Positions 41,021-54,429 of a stretch of DNA of 64,000 bases are shown in pieces. Source of the DNA: Cinclus cinclus (Eukaryota > Chordata > Aves > Passeriformes > Cinclidae). The first letter of the stretch is position 1. Each line of letters begins with the position of its first letter. Location: assembly GCF_963662255.1 (NCBI RefSeq), contig NC_085047.1, positions 94,619,619 to 94,683,618 on the forward strand, in the 5' to 3' direction. A program made the translations under genes and the position numbers. The notes beneath the pieces are model-generated. The model did not search any database and was not told the DNA's origin. It saw nothing but the letters and a program-made list of their open reading frames with translations.

Positions 41021-44000
41021 AATGAACACATGAAGTAAAATAATCAGATACTGGCAAGACCAGGCTGTTTGGCCAGTTCACTTCAAACTACTGTGCAAAT
41101 AAATCTTTCAAAGTTCAACTTGATTTAAACAATTCAGTGGTTTCTGTAACTATTCTTGTCCATCTTCTATGTTCAGTTCTCTATTTCTTGGAATTCTTTC
41201 CAAAATTTTCAGTACTTGTTTTTAATTTGCTGTTCTTACACAAGGACCTGCCAGCTGCTGTCCTGTGATTTGAAAATTGGTGCCAAATTTAATGATTGTT
41301 TCATACATTTCTTGAACTAAAAGCTGGGAGGATAGTATTGATACTATAATAATCATAATAAAAAGGAATCATCAACCCCCCCCAAAATACCTTGGTACCT
41401 GATATCTGAGATTCCTTAGGTTTTTGTGTCATCTTAATTTTTCTTCAATGGAGATGTCATTGCCAAGGATTGACCTATGTTCATGTATCAGAGCTGAACA
41501 CAGGCTAAAGTCTTTCCTAATTTTTAACTATCTAATCTCATCGAAGTCAAATGATTATACCAACATGAAACAAAGCAGCATTTATTCACTTGCCTCTGTT
41601 CTCTGTCAGCCTGCCTACAACAGCAATAGTTCTTTTGATAACTTCTGTATGTCTTGAATGTTTTATCTTGTAATCTTGCTTATTATCTTTCGCAGCATGT
41701 ATTGCAGATCAGTACAAAAGTAGAGGGAAAGGTTAAATAGGAAGTGTTGTATAAATATCCACCACCATCCAAGCATGCTTGAGTTCAGCAGACACTGTTT
41801 CTCTCTTGCTGTGTTGGATAGGTTTTGGCAGCCTTGAAAACTTTTAAGAGAATATTGCAAGACTAAGAAAACATTAAAATAAAAGCTTCATCAATAGCAT
41901 TTTAATATATGTATTTTTAAATGTGTAGTGTAATCCTCCTGCTCATTTGTGTTATTTCTAAGCCAAGGAAAATCATGATGGAGTTTTTAAAAATCTATTT
42001 TCCTTATTTACATTGTAAATCTCGTTCATATCCCATTAGCAGATGCTAGTTATTGCTAGCTACTGCTAGTGTCTTCTCTGGATCATGCTGGCAGAGTATA
42101 AGATAAAAGACTTACAGAGCTGAGACTTTTCCTGAGATGATCAAAGCATTACAAAATTTGCTGTTTCACTGTAGCATCTGCAGCTGGGACATCAATTTCA
42201 AAAGCATCTCATGCTGGCTGAGAAGAGTGAAAAAAGGATATCCAAAGATGAGTTGGAAGATACTCCCCTGCCAGGAAAAGCAATAACTGAGCCTCTGAGT
42301 GAGGTGGAATATTTGGGTACTTCCAAAATCATAAAAAATGTTCCCTCAACTAGCTTAAGTGTGGTATTTCAGACTTTTGGAACTCTGGCTGGTCTTCCTC
42401 AAATCTCAGATTTTCTTCCACATGACAGTAGAGTACTTTGTGCTCAGTAGTAAAGAAAAAGCATGTGTTTGTTTCTTATCAGACCAAATAAATTTGGACA
42501 CACTCAATTTGTTTTGTGCATCTCTGCGATTTATTTTCCTCCTTTATTTAGAGAAAGGCCAGAGTGTACTTAAATAAAAATTTATATATGCACATATAGA
42601 CATACACATAAGCATGAAAAGAACATATGTATGAAAACATAAAATATATGCATGCACAAACACACACATATCTAGCTAAAGAAAGGAAGGAAGGACACAC
42701 AAACACATGTACACGTAGAAGGATCTGCACCTTTGGAGAAAACAGATATATGTACAAAATGTTACATTTCATTTATAATTAACTTGATACAGTGGTATAA
42801 TTATGGGGTTTCTATTCAGCTGTTTGGTCTAAGTGAAGACTGAAAGCAAATTATGATACAGACAGCTCACACTAAACAGCATGTCATAGGATTATTTTTG
42901 GAGTAAGTCACTATAACCCAGGCCATTAGGAACTGGCCATAAATAACAGCATCTCAACTCCCAATTTTTTCCATGGGCACTTAACCTCACAAAACAGCTG
43001 CAATAGGGAAATGGCACACACCAGCTGGACATTGTTGAAAGGGAAGCAGAATTAATCCATTTTGTTTCCCCATACCTGGGACCAAAATTTCACATATCAG
43101 TCTGTAACTATTAATACCTTGCTGCATATGTAAGTTTATCAACTACAGTTAAATTTTACAGGTCGTAGCAAGGGAGGCGAAAGCTAGCACAGCATCTGCA
43201 TGACTCAGTATAAGAAATTACTCTGAGCTGCATTTTGCTCTCAGGAGTGGTCTGACATCTCTAATTACTGCAAGTTTGTGTTTTCCTCCATTTGGTGGAA
43301 TCCCATACAATGTCAGGAAGCACAGTTCTAGTCTTCATTAATTGAATTTGGCTGATCAGCTACATCAGCCTGTATGAAGAAACCTCTAATGAGGAATGGC
43401 TCAAGACAGTCTGCTGAGTAAGTCTCCCATGATCAAGTAGTTTTGTTTCCTGTATTTTCAAATGTTTTGTATCCATGTGTTACCATGTTATATGAGGTCA
43501 ATCAGAGAGAAAAAAATACCACAACTTTTCTGATTCCCTTAACTAACAAATACTAAACCTGTTACCACTTGCTGTATGTGATTATGCAAAAACAGCCTGT
43601 TTCTTATTTGTTTTTTATGAGCTGGGAATCTCCCTCAGATTCACTGACATGCTGAATGACTCACCAGAACTGTTTTTTATTTTAATAATAGGTCTTTTCT
43701 AAAAACTGAACTGGGTAAACTGAATTCTCTTAAACATTGTCCAGCAGTTTAAGAATGGAACTAAAGACTGTAAGAAAAAACTGTAACAGGATATATTTTG
43801 TTTTAAGGGCTTGGCACAAAATACCCCAAATACATTCCAAAGTGAATTCTGAAATGCCAAAAAAGTCACAATAAAGAAAAATCAGAACTCAGTCCCTCAA
43901 ACCTTTTCTTGCAGATAATAATTTGTGATGTGGGGTCATACATCAAGAGAGTTGCCTCATGCTTCCTCTAGTTTTAACCCTTTACATGTCTTTCTCTTGA

Positions 44001-47000
44001 CACAGCACGAATCCATTTATATGAGTTAAAACACTATGATTAATGGAACAGCATGACATACAGCGTAAGTTCATGGGGCTAAGCAGACCTTTGTTGTAAG
44101 TGTGTGTCTTACAGTGCTTCCCAGGGTACACAAAATGTTCATTAATGAGGGGGAAAGGAATGAGACACTTGCTTTTCTCGTTATTGTTGGCTTCATGGCC
44201 GTTATTAAGCATAATTGTCTGTCAGTTGCTGAGGTGACTAGGGAGCAGATTAATGTTACTTTTGTTGTGCAAGGTTATGAGACCATGAGGACATGGTCTG
44301 TTTGAGGACAAGTCTCCAAGACCTCCAGCACACAGAAAATTCTGTGCAAATTCCTCTGGCCTCAGAAAGCAGCTAAAAATTCAGTTGAAACAGTTCCTCC
44401 TCTACAGACTGGAGAATGCATAATTAAGTCAGTTTGTGAAAAACAATAAAAACTTTTGTATAAGAGATTTTGCCTGAGCTTTCTCCTTCTTACCAATACT
44501 GCCTTTTAAAAAGCAAGCACTTCTCCCCTAAATGATCATTCAAAGACACAGCCATCATGGAATTAAGAGGAATTAATGCACTGTGCATTGCACCAGGAGG
44601 TACTGGTTCATTATGATTGCAGTAAGAAAGGCACTCAGTAAAGGGTATTTTAAATCAGCACTTATTAGAGCTAGCATTATAAAGACAGGGTGGTGTAGAT
44701 AACCTTTATTCCCTTCAGGTACTGGAAACCCTGATTTGTGCAGTGCCAAATAGGCCTCTAATCAGGATGAGGAAGGCTGGGCAGAGCCCATCCATGGTAG
44801 AGTTGCCCCAGTTTGGTAATCTGAACTGTTTTTAAAAGTAAACAACTGTACTCATCATTTCTACTGTCAAACAAAGAAGATATACATGTTTGAACTCACA
44901 CTGTGAGATAAAGGCAAGGCCATGCAGGCAGTGTAATTCCTGGCATTGAGTGGGAGCTGCCTGTAGGCTTCTTTTTTAATTACTATGTGAGTTTATTTGA
45001 CAGTCAAGGGATGTGAGCAGCATAAGATGGGTCTAAAAGCCATGCTGTATGTGTCACACACCACTGTAAGCTCTGCAAGGGTCTGCACCTTCTCATCTTA
45101 GTTGTGATGTGGGTCACAACTTCCCAGCTACAGTGGCCTGCTGGTCAGCATCATTACAATGCAGTTAGGAAGGTACACTCACATATGCTTTAGGAAAACA
45201 TTCACAAGGCTCTACAAAATCATCCATATTGAACAGATTAAGTATGAGAGAAACATTATTTTTATACTTTCTACTTTTTTTATACCCCAGTTACTCACTG
45301 GTCAAAGACAAATTCAATGTCAGGGTAATCTTCACAGTTTGCTGTTGTTACAGAAGGTGATGCTACTTTTTTAGACTTTCAGATTGCTGCATATTCATTT
45401 TCTTGCTCATGGACCTTTCACTAGTAACCTGGATGAGCCAGTTCAGCTTGCTGACCAGACAGAAAACTATACACTCCATGTGTCTCCCATCCCTCCTGAT
45501 TAGTTTTTTTTTTAGCAAATTAATGCATTAAACTGGCTGAAGACAGAGTGCACCTTAATAAAAGAGCTGGTATAAGTAGATCATGGGGAAATTTACTGCT
45601 GAAACAGGGAAGGAGAGTGTGGGTTTAGTGGTTTTTTTTTGCCAGCATGCTAATGGATCAGCTAACCTCACTTTGCCTAACTGCATTTTAAGCAATCTTC
45701 TTAGGCACACACCCACCACCCCCCATATTGCTACAGATATGACACCTAAAGATGAAGAGAAATAAATTCTGATTGTATCAGTGCTGCATCTTACAATACG
45801 AAGAATATAGAATAAGATGCCTTTTGTAGTTTTCTTATAACTACATATATTTGTTTAGGAACACTTTCTGTAATAACAGCACAGTAATATTGTCACTAGG
45901 ACTGCCTAGTAACACTTTTTATTCTGATTTTAAGCAAGATATTAGCAGAATTTTTAAAAGCAACTCAACAGGATAGTAATGCTTTTTTTGCACACTGTAA
46001 AATAACAACAATTTTGATGTTAGCTTTCAAAGAGTATACAATTAGATGTTAATCTCAACTTTTTATGAGAAAGGCCCTTTGCATCACTTAAGTCCCAGTT
46101 GCCATACTTTTCCTTTGCTTTTTCAGAATACTCAAAATTTTAATTTCCTTATCAGTTCCCAGGCTCACTTTACTGCAAAAGATGATACAGTTAAGAAACA
46201 GTTAAGAATTTCTTTGTCTAGAGAATTTGGAACTTTCCCATTGATTTCAGAGAGACGTTTGGTTTGCTAGCTTTACAGGAGCTGTATGCATTTGTCATCT
46301 CTGATTACCAGGTTTTTTTCCCCCAAGTTAGTAAAAAAGTTTTTATTAAAATGTTCCTGATTTTGTCTGTTATTGTAATATTCCTGAGAAGCTCATAAAA
46401 GCACAGAGCAGTTCTTAGTAAGCAGCTTAATCCACTGACCCTTTGTGGTAGAAGCAAGGAAAAAAAAAATCTAGTTTTGAGTAAGAATCTGAATTATTTT
46501 TTAAACTAACACTGCAAATAAAGGTACCAGTGAAACCCATGCATGTATTGCTTAATTCAGGGTTTATGGAACATACATATTATATCAGGTATGTTTTGAT
46601 ACAGAGGAGGCACTTAAGCGTCACAGCAGCACTTATTCTTCAAATTTTATAATCTGACTATCCATCTCATGTCATTCCACCCATCAATTGTCAAGACTCA
46701 TACTGCTGGCTGCCTTCTCCAGTCTCGGCAGCTGTGAGACATCATAAATTTATGCCTCTTAACCCCTCAGTGATCTGGCACATCAGACGTGGCCAGTCTG
46801 TGAATTCTTTGATATAGCACCAGCTGTGCTTGATGAATGGGGTTGTGGAGAAGGGAAGAAGCAGTAGTACTGCTGCCAACATGCATTTCCCTTTGTGGAG
46901 GTTCCCACATTCAAAGTAGTGCTTAGTAGGTGGTACACAGCTGCAGTTCAATGTCATAACATCCACAGTCCAATGTGGCAGCATCTTTCTTGTTGCACTA

Positions 47001-49018
47001 CCCCATGTGTCAGAAGCATCACTCTCACCATATATGAAGAGTAGCAGTGGGTCTTGCATATGGGAAAGAAAGAAACATGAGAGGTTTAGCTCCCAGGCAA
47101 AGAAAAGCTTGCTTATTCAAAAGAGAAAGCAGAGGCTCAGAACTTCCCATGTGCTAAAGACTTGAAAGAGGAGTGTCCTCAATGACCACTACAGTCTATT
47201 GCTGGAACTCTCTTTCACTCACTATTACATCACCTACAAAACTCAACTTCCTTCCAAGTAAAAAGGTGGGGATGTTACAGAACGGGTGAACATTTTGGGT
47301 GGCTCTTGAGCCAGGCTCAACTGATTTAAGGCAGATGAGTTTCTAACTCAGATAATTACAAAAACCACTAGCATTTCTGCTAACTGTTCCATGCTGGTGT
47401 TACTGGACTGAACCAGCAAGAGAAGGTTTTCAGGAAAAAGGCCAACGGAAACAGCTGCAAAAAGTAGACACACCTTTGGGGCAAACAAGTCAATTTTTAA
47501 CTTTATACATCAAGAAATTACAAGAGCTCTAACAAACAATTATTTCTTCCAGAGGATGAGAATCCTCCACAATCTACTTCATATGCTTCACCAGTGTGTG
47601 TAGTGGCTTCTTTCTTATCTTTTTTAGGAAACATGATTGAGGAGTGAATAATGGAGTGTTAAATGTTCTCTGTGGGGATTTACACTGCCTTTTATCATTC
47701 AAAACCTGCTGCGGTCAATTTGCAAACAATAAAAGAGAGGAAATGATATTAAAACTATACATATGCTTGTACAGCTTTTAGGATATTTTCATGGTAGCTG
47801 GCTGCATTGAAAGTTTGCAAATGCATTTTTGAAAACATGCAGATAAATAAAACCCAGGCTAGGTACATAAAGTCCTTGCAGTTTCTAATTTCTGCTCTGA
47901 GCAACCCTGTGAATGATGTGGTGTGAGATGCCTTTGTAAACCAAACTATTTGAATGAGAAAAAGATCATATGACATAGCTGCTTCTAGAAATCTCTCCAT
48001 GAGATTTCCCCATAAAGATGTGGTCACAGTGGACCTATTTGTCATGTTCCTATATCTTTTATGTACTAAATGGTAAACAACTCCATAGATTATCATGAAG
48101 ATTACATAGATAAAAATCACAAGCCCAGACTAAAGCTAGCAAGCAAATTTTTCTTTTACAAATGCATCTAATTAATAGGAAAATCTAGGAAAGATAGAAA
48201 TGTAATGAAACCCCAAATAAATGTAACAAATCCCCCACTAAATATAAAGAATCCTCAAGTTTTCTCAGTTTCTTGGACAAGGACGTTGATTACCTGTTGC
48301 AGTTATCAGACTAAATTTTGTTTCACTGTCTCCGAACATGGGAATTTCAGAATTTTCTCAAGAAAAATAACTTGACTGTTGTTCTTACAGTTACAAAGCT
48401 TTCTTAGTATCTAGCCTACAGCTTGCTAGTAAGAAACTTGGACAAGTTTCTCATACTAACCTCAGCGAGCCTGAAAAACAAACCGTGACTGTTTCTACAA
48501 GGACTACGTATTTTTTAACTGTTGTATTTAATATTTGGCCCTTTTTTTTTTTTGTAGGCAGAACAAGCTCATCTTATTTCAACTAGCATTATAGGTTGTC
48601 TTTTCTAAAGCAATTCCTTGGCATTCTTTCCAATTTATTTGCATTTGAGCCTGACTGCAAAAAGATTTTGTCCATTATGTTCATTCACACAGCCCTCTTG
48701 AATAGATTTCAAAATGGCAAGGTTTTATTTGGAATGTCATGTTATTAACCTGTGCAACTCCTGCACCTTCTTCACTGTATGTGTATTCATTGTTTTCCTT
48801 TTGATTATAATTCTCACATTTGTATTTATTGGGGGGCAGAGGGGAAGTGATTATTTTTTATTTCCAATCATTTCACCCATCTAAGAAAGATCACTCAGAA
48901 TTGCAATTTGGTCCTATGCACTTTTATATTTTTCAATTCCACAATATTTACATATTTTTGAAATGTCTTCTCTATACCTGATTAAAGAATGTGGGAAGTC
49001 ACCAGACCTAAGATTGAT

Positions 49019-49070
49019 TCAGTTAGGTCTGACATGTTGACATGCTCAGTTGACATGTTCACCTAACTGA
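49019..49070. repeat. Inverted repeat with internally repetitive loop
   Basis: Ten-base arms tcagttaggt (49019-49028) and acctaactga (49061-49070) are exact reverse complements around a 32-base spacer. The spacer carries three copies of tgacatg. It could form a stem-loop. No function is indicated by the surroundings. Confidence 0.75.
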
Positions 49071-51682
49071 CAAACAGTTACTCATTACTTCTCTGTAACA
49101 TCTATCTTCCCACTTTATAAAAGATAAATCACATTTCTTTAGTTTGGTCATGAGGACAGCTTCGGTATTTTTTCCAGTCTTCTTGTACCACAATTGGACT
49201 TCATGAGCTTTTGAAGATAATCACTAAAACATGCAAGTGAACTCAATAATGTTTTAGGAATTTTATCAGATGTAGACATTAATACCCTATTAAATTCCCT
49301 GTTTGTTGCTTTTCTGGTCTATATTCCTACATCCATTTTTGTTACTAGTTGCTAGTTGTATTCTGTATGTGGTCACAGTGAAGGCCATTGCAAAAAAAGT
49401 ATATATACAACTGCAGTAATTTTCAATCTTCACAAGTGTAACAAGACTTCTTGTTATTATGCTTCTCCAAACAGAAGATAAACAAATATTTCTTCTCCAT
49501 CTACAAAGCAAAAGCAAGGAATGGTTTTCCTTTCCATGGAAACTACCCAGAAGCTGCTTTGATTGATCAAGTAAAAACTTAGAAACCTTCTCAAACCATG
49601 AGCAAGCACTTAATTTCTCAGCATCCCCAAATCAGAAAAGAACAAACTACATTGCATTTGAATCCTTTGTCTGAAAAATGAATTAAGACTTCTGAAGAAA
49701 AAAAAATGAATGAAGTGTTGCATCTTTGAAGTAATGTGAATTTGTCATTGATTTCTTTAACACAACTTGCAGATAATTACCTGGAAATAAAGGAAGAAAT
49801 TATGATTTAAATTCAGTGTCCTACAACTGCCTTCATTTGATAGATGATTCAGCATATGGAGTGAGACATAGATTCAGGCCCAAGAATTTAAGTCCTAGAA
49901 CAGACTTAGTTTCCCTGTGAATGTCTTTATTTCTACAAAAGGGACTCAAGATAGATATCCTGGACAACTGGCATATCAGCAGAAAAAGAGAATGACAGGC
50001 ACGACATATAACCAAATGTTTGAGTGAAAAAGCATTCATTTGATGTTTTAAAGTTGTAGTTACATTTATTTTGGAAGAAAATTTTATTTTATAGGTCTGC
50101 CATTGGGATTATATTTTCATAAAAGGGGTAAAGGCAAACATAATGGAAATTATAACACATTAAAAAAATGTTAAGTTCACTTTTGAAGGAACTTTGCAAG
50201 CATGCAAGTTTTGACTTAAGAAAATGTCTAGAGCCAAATCTTTCATTTCTTAGCCTCCAAAACTTCCCTTGGCAGCTGTGAAAATTCTGGAGTGAGGAAT
50301 AGAACATGATCAGATGTTCTGAATGAAATCAGATGTTCATGCTTTGTTTGATCCTAAAAGATCAAATGTTTGAATTTGGGTTTGGATTCTGTTTTCTTCC
50401 CTTAACATAAAAAGAATCTACTTAATAGAAATATACAGAAGTAATACAGCACCCAAGAATATCTCTAAATTCACATAACTGTTAAGTGAAGGCTGGAAAA
50501 ATGACTAAAAGTGTTTGACTCCTACTACAATGCCAAATGCTGACTTCAGACTCTTTTACAAGAGGCATTATTACTATTAAATATTGTATGACTGTTTTCC
50601 AAATTGGAAAACTACTATAAAATTAAAGGACCTAAAGATGCATCTGATATGTTCAAGGAAAACAACCAGATTAGAACGTACCATGTGGGCAATCTAGTTA
50701 AAAATCTTAAATGCCTCTTTTCTTTCTTCATTAACTACTCTCACAAGCAGCTACATCCCTGCCAGGTATTTAAGGACATGCATCCCCTTGAGCACTGCTG
50801 GGTGATTTAGGGCCCATGGGTTTCAACCATAAAAAAGAAACTAAGATATAATTAAGTGCTATTTAATTAGGCAACATATCCACAACTTTAATAAAGTTGT
50901 GTACAAACCAGAGATTTTTAGCCTGCACTGAATTTTTGAAAAATAAGCTTTATAAAATATTCTATAATACAAATTGTACCAATTGAATCTTCAGTAATGC
51001 CCTTCTCATTTAATTCTATATTATTGTTCTGATCACATACCTTTAAGTAGCTCAGTTCTGTTTACCATTATGTTGAGTATACATTTTGCAACAGCTTATT
51101 ATTTTCTAAAGTGGATAAACTTGTGGGGTGAGGAAATCTTTGGTTTCAGCTTTTGCAAAATGCAAATATTAACGAAACACTTTACACTGCTGACATGTTT
51201 GGATCAACAGAGAAAATAAAAATAAATCTTTCTTTCTAACCATATTCTAAAACATGAGCATAAGCTTTATGAATAAACAGAACTTTAAGAATTCAGGAAT
51301 ATCTAAGAGAATCCCTATGTTTAAAGGTAAGTTAAGGTTTGCAAAATTCTGATTATTATAGTTTGTTGAAACATGAGATATTCAGCACCCTGAAGCAAAT
51401 ATTCTATAACACAAAAGATAAATCTCTGTAAAATTATGCACGTTATCCAGCAAACAATCCTTGACTGCAGAAAAAGTATTGACATTGTAAATATATGCTG
51501 AAATATACATAAATTTCTATTAATAAATCACTATTTAAAAGATAATTATACTAATTTGTCTTCCCTAAAACTTCTATAAATGAATCAAACAGAAATTGGT
51601 TCAAATACAAGTACATATAACACTACATTACTTTGGTTTTTTGACCTAACTTCAGACTCCCACTGTTTGGAATTCCTTATTT

Positions 51683-51746
51683 AAAAAAAAACAAAAAAAC
51701 AAAACGAAAACAAAAACAAACAAAAAAAAAACAACAAAAAAAAAAA
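51683..51746. repeat. A-rich low-complexity tract
   Basis: About 64 bases that are nearly all A, with scattered C and a single G (short CAAAA-type units). On the MXRA5 transcript strand this is a U-rich tract just past the candidate polyadenylation signal. It could be a simple repeat grown from an old poly(A) tail, but I see no retroelement body attached to it. Confidence 0.85.
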
Positions 51747-51759
51747 GTGAATACATTAA

Positions 51760-52517
51760 TACATTCTTTGGAAAATATTTTTTATTATAAAATGTACAGT
51801 ATGCTGTCCTTAGTATTATAATACACTGTAATGTATCAGAGTCTTGTAAAGACCAATAATTTATAAAATGAGACCAAGTTCACTGTTACTTTTTCTAGTC
51901 TCATAGTCAGATTAAAAAATAGATATAAAATATATAATGAATTAATTGACCATAGCGTCCTTAGTAGCTGGCAAATGTATGTTCATATGTTAAGGCAGCT
52001 AATCTCTGCATGTATTTTTATTAAAATAGACCACTCTTATTTGCTAATTTAGTCTTTGATTTTGAAGAGCTGATAGAAGCATGAACAGAAAGGTTAATAA
52101 TCATATTCTATAAGCCTAGATTATGTAAAGGCACTGCAGGGTATAAAGAAAATTATGCTTTACTGATGTACTTCTATCACTGCAGCTCATTTATTAACAG
52201 TTAATACTTCTTTGGTACTTTTAAGGTGCTTGTTAGAACAAGAAATAGCTTTGGACTATTAACAATAGAGTACTTTAGGTCTCAGATGCTATTGGATAGC
52301 ATGAAAAACCCATTACACTGTCTTAACAATTTGAAGACCTTTTTCAACACGTTAAGCCTTCTCAGTTCCAGACTTACTACCATATTGAGTACAAAAGAAA
52401 TGCAGATCAATTCCTTTTTTTTTCTCTCCTTAGCCATTGTTGCAAGCAGTACTTTCCTCATTGCATCCATCTGGCAGTGACACCACCAGTATCCAGTCAA
52501 AGGCACTTGTTTTCATG
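51760..52517 (-). other. MXRA5: Probable MXRA5 3' UTR
   Basis: The sequence after the TAA at 52518 is AT-rich and without an open continuation. Three AATAAA hexamers occur on the transcript strand, at 52195-52190, 52022-52017 and 51786-51781. The last is the best candidate, because about 35 nt beyond it the transcript strand enters a long U-rich stretch (complement of 51746-51683) of the kind expected downstream of a cleavage site. The proposed end near 51760 is an inference. RNA reads could favour a nearer or more distant site. Confidence 0.5.
51781..51786 (-). terminator. MXRA5: Candidate MXRA5 polyadenylation signal AATAAA
   Basis: A canonical AATAAA hexamer on the minus strand, about 730 nt after the stop codon, followed within about 35 nt by a U-rich downstream stretch. 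Two other hexamers lie closer to the stop, at 52190-52195 and 52017-52022, so alternative polyadenylation is possible. Confidence 0.45.
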
Positions 52518-54429
52518 TTAGAATATGTGTATGTAGGTTGTTTTGGAATCACTGCCTAGTATATTTTTAGCAGTGCATTTATAGAAGCCTGCATCCCTTT
52601 GAGTAGACTGCTGGATGACTAATGAACCCTGAGGATGGAGGAATTTGTTTCCATACAGACGGGATTGAGCTCCTGTTGTCAGATGTGATTTATCTGGAAG
52701 CTCCCATGTTATTTCTGCTTTAGGAATCCCAATGGCCATGCAGTTTAGTTTAACTGAATTTCCAGGTCTGGCATAAATGACAGGTGCTGGCTCACTGGTG
52801 ATCCGAGGAGGATAGGCGATCACAATGACAGGCACAGTCATAACGGAAGTGCCATACTCTGTTGACACTTTGCACAGGTAAGTGCCCCTGTCAAATACAG
52901 AAGCCTCACGAACTGTCAATGAGCCATTCTCCATCAGGGAAAAGCGACCCACAGCCTGGGGGGCATCCATAACCATGCCATTGGGCAGGGTCCAGGAGAT
53001 CTGAGCCCGGTGGTCTGCCTGGGTGATGCAATGAAGCTGCAGAGTTTCTCCATTGATGATGCTCACCAGGTTGTTGTACTGGTTGCTAATTTCTGGCCTG
53101 AGTCCCACCTTCAGGAAGACTACTCGCTCCACATAACCTCCTGGGTTTCTGGCTGTACAGCGGTAAGTCCCAGCATCCCCAGCAGATAAGCCGCTGATGT
53201 GTAATATCCCATCCCTCTTATGGTAAAATCTGTGCAGGCGACTGCCACTCAGCACTTCAGAGCCATTGGGAAGGATCCAGCTTGTGCTGGGTTTGGGGTT
53301 CCCCTGGACTGAGCAGTTCAGATTGATGCTGTGCCCAGCAATAGCAGTGATCCTTTCACTGACAGGGTCTCTGAAGGAAGGTTTCTCCAAATGGTCTGTG
53401 ATGAGGAGCTGTACAAGCAGTCTTGCTTCCCCGCCTTCGTTGCGCCCAATGCACACGAGCTGCACAGCGTCTGTCTGCCTCACCCCTCTGATGTCCAACG
53501 TACCATTGCGATGCACAGTGATCCTGTTCCCATAGTAGGGAGCTGGTAAGATTACTCCTTCTGGGAAAGCCCATAAGACACGTGGAGTAGGGATGCCCTC
53601 AGCTTTGCAGTCAATAAGTTTCCGGCTGTCTCTGATGGCTGTCTCCCTCACAGATGTTATTGCACTGAGATAACCATTGATTCTGGGAGCCTGAACGTCA
53701 ACATGGATCCAAACGATCTTCCGATCTTCTCCAGCACTGTTCCGTGCTACACAAGTATAGTTACCACTGTCAGACCTTTGGGCCTTTTGGATGAGGAGGG
53801 TGCCATCTCTGTATATCTGGTATTTGTCAGATAGGGCAGGAATGGGCCTGTTGGTTGGGGAAAGCCAGGTCACTTTGGGAGTGGGTTCTCCTTTGGCTTC
53901 ACATGCTACTGTGACAACATCACCATAAGGTACATTAATAGTGATGTATGTTTTGTTCCTGATGGTTGCAGGCTCTGCCACCACTTTGACCCGCACTTTC
54001 ATTTCATCCTTCCCAATCTGGTTTTCAGCATAGCAGGTGTAGTCCCCTTCCTCTCTCAATCCAACATCATTGAAATACAGGGTTCCATTATCGAAGACCA
54101 CGTATCTCTTCGTCCGGCTGCCACTGTCATCTGACTGCATGAAGGTATTGATCATGCTGCCATCTGGAAGACCCCAGGAGATCTCTGGATTTGGCAGACC
54201 TGTGGCTACACAATCAACTTTCAGGTCCCCTCCATACTTGACCTTGTGGTTATTCTCATTCTTGCGTTCTATTTTTGCTGGTTTCATCATCACATTCACT
54301 TTGAGAACCACGTAGTCATCCCCTATCTTATTGCGGGCCACACACAGATAGTCCCCTGCATCTTTGTCTGTAACTGAATGAACAACCAAAGTCCCATTGC
54401 TGAATACTTTGATTCTAGTCTCCGAAGTG
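52518..54429 (-). CDS. MXRA5: MXRA5 terminal coding exon (1,912 nt) with stop
   Basis: The acceptor is a clean pyrimidine tract, ttctttcttctttccttacag, just before 54429. The first base C completes Ser with AG from the previous exon (SLH-S-TSETRIKVF). The frame runs 637 codons to TAA at 52520-52518. It holds the second half of Ig domain 6 (YLCVARNKIGDD) and then Ig domains 7 to 12, with Cys pairs in VDCVATG/YTCYAENQ, VACEAKG/YTCVARNS, IDCKAEG/LVCIGRNE, LNCSVQG/YRCTARNP, LHCITQA/YLCKVSTE and LNCMAIG/YKCTAKNI. The domain around 53700-53400 lacks the usual Tyr two residues before the second Cys (VQLVC). From memory human MXRA5 has the same, so this looks like a family trait rather than decay. 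The protein ends directly after the last Ig domain with no membrane segment, consistent with secretion. Confidence 0.96.

Larger units (their letters stand above)
30953..51682. other. Large intergenic stretch downstream of MXRA5
   Basis: About 20.7 kb without a gene or CR1 copy that I can recognise. It holds the TC and CA microsatellites, the 21-bp tandem duplication, the 49019 stem-loop and short poly(T) and poly(A) runs. Frames of 100-122 codons at 34094-34462, 46742-47059 and 47755-48120 (all minus) have no recognisable domain. The low density of young repeats over this length, compared with the left half, is noticeable. Confidence 0.5.

Noticed and set aside
42211..42450. 79-codon plus frame with a charged N-terminal part
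   Set aside because: It briefly looked protein-like (Lys/Glu-rich), but there is no match that I recognise and the length is within chance.
47755..48120. 121-codon minus frame with a hydrophobic start
   Set aside because: It sits in AT-rich DNA, has no recognisable domain, and its hydrophobicity follows from T-rich codons.
1..51682. Exons of the neighbouring arylsulfatase genes expected beside MXRA5 in mammals
   Set aside because: I looked for the Cys-x-Pro-Ser-Arg sulfatase signature and other long conserved exons and saw none. The neighbour must lie further left.
53266..53549. Overlapping plus-strand frames across the terminal exon
   Set aside because: Shadows of the Ig-coding frame. The minus frame is the one with conserved domains.
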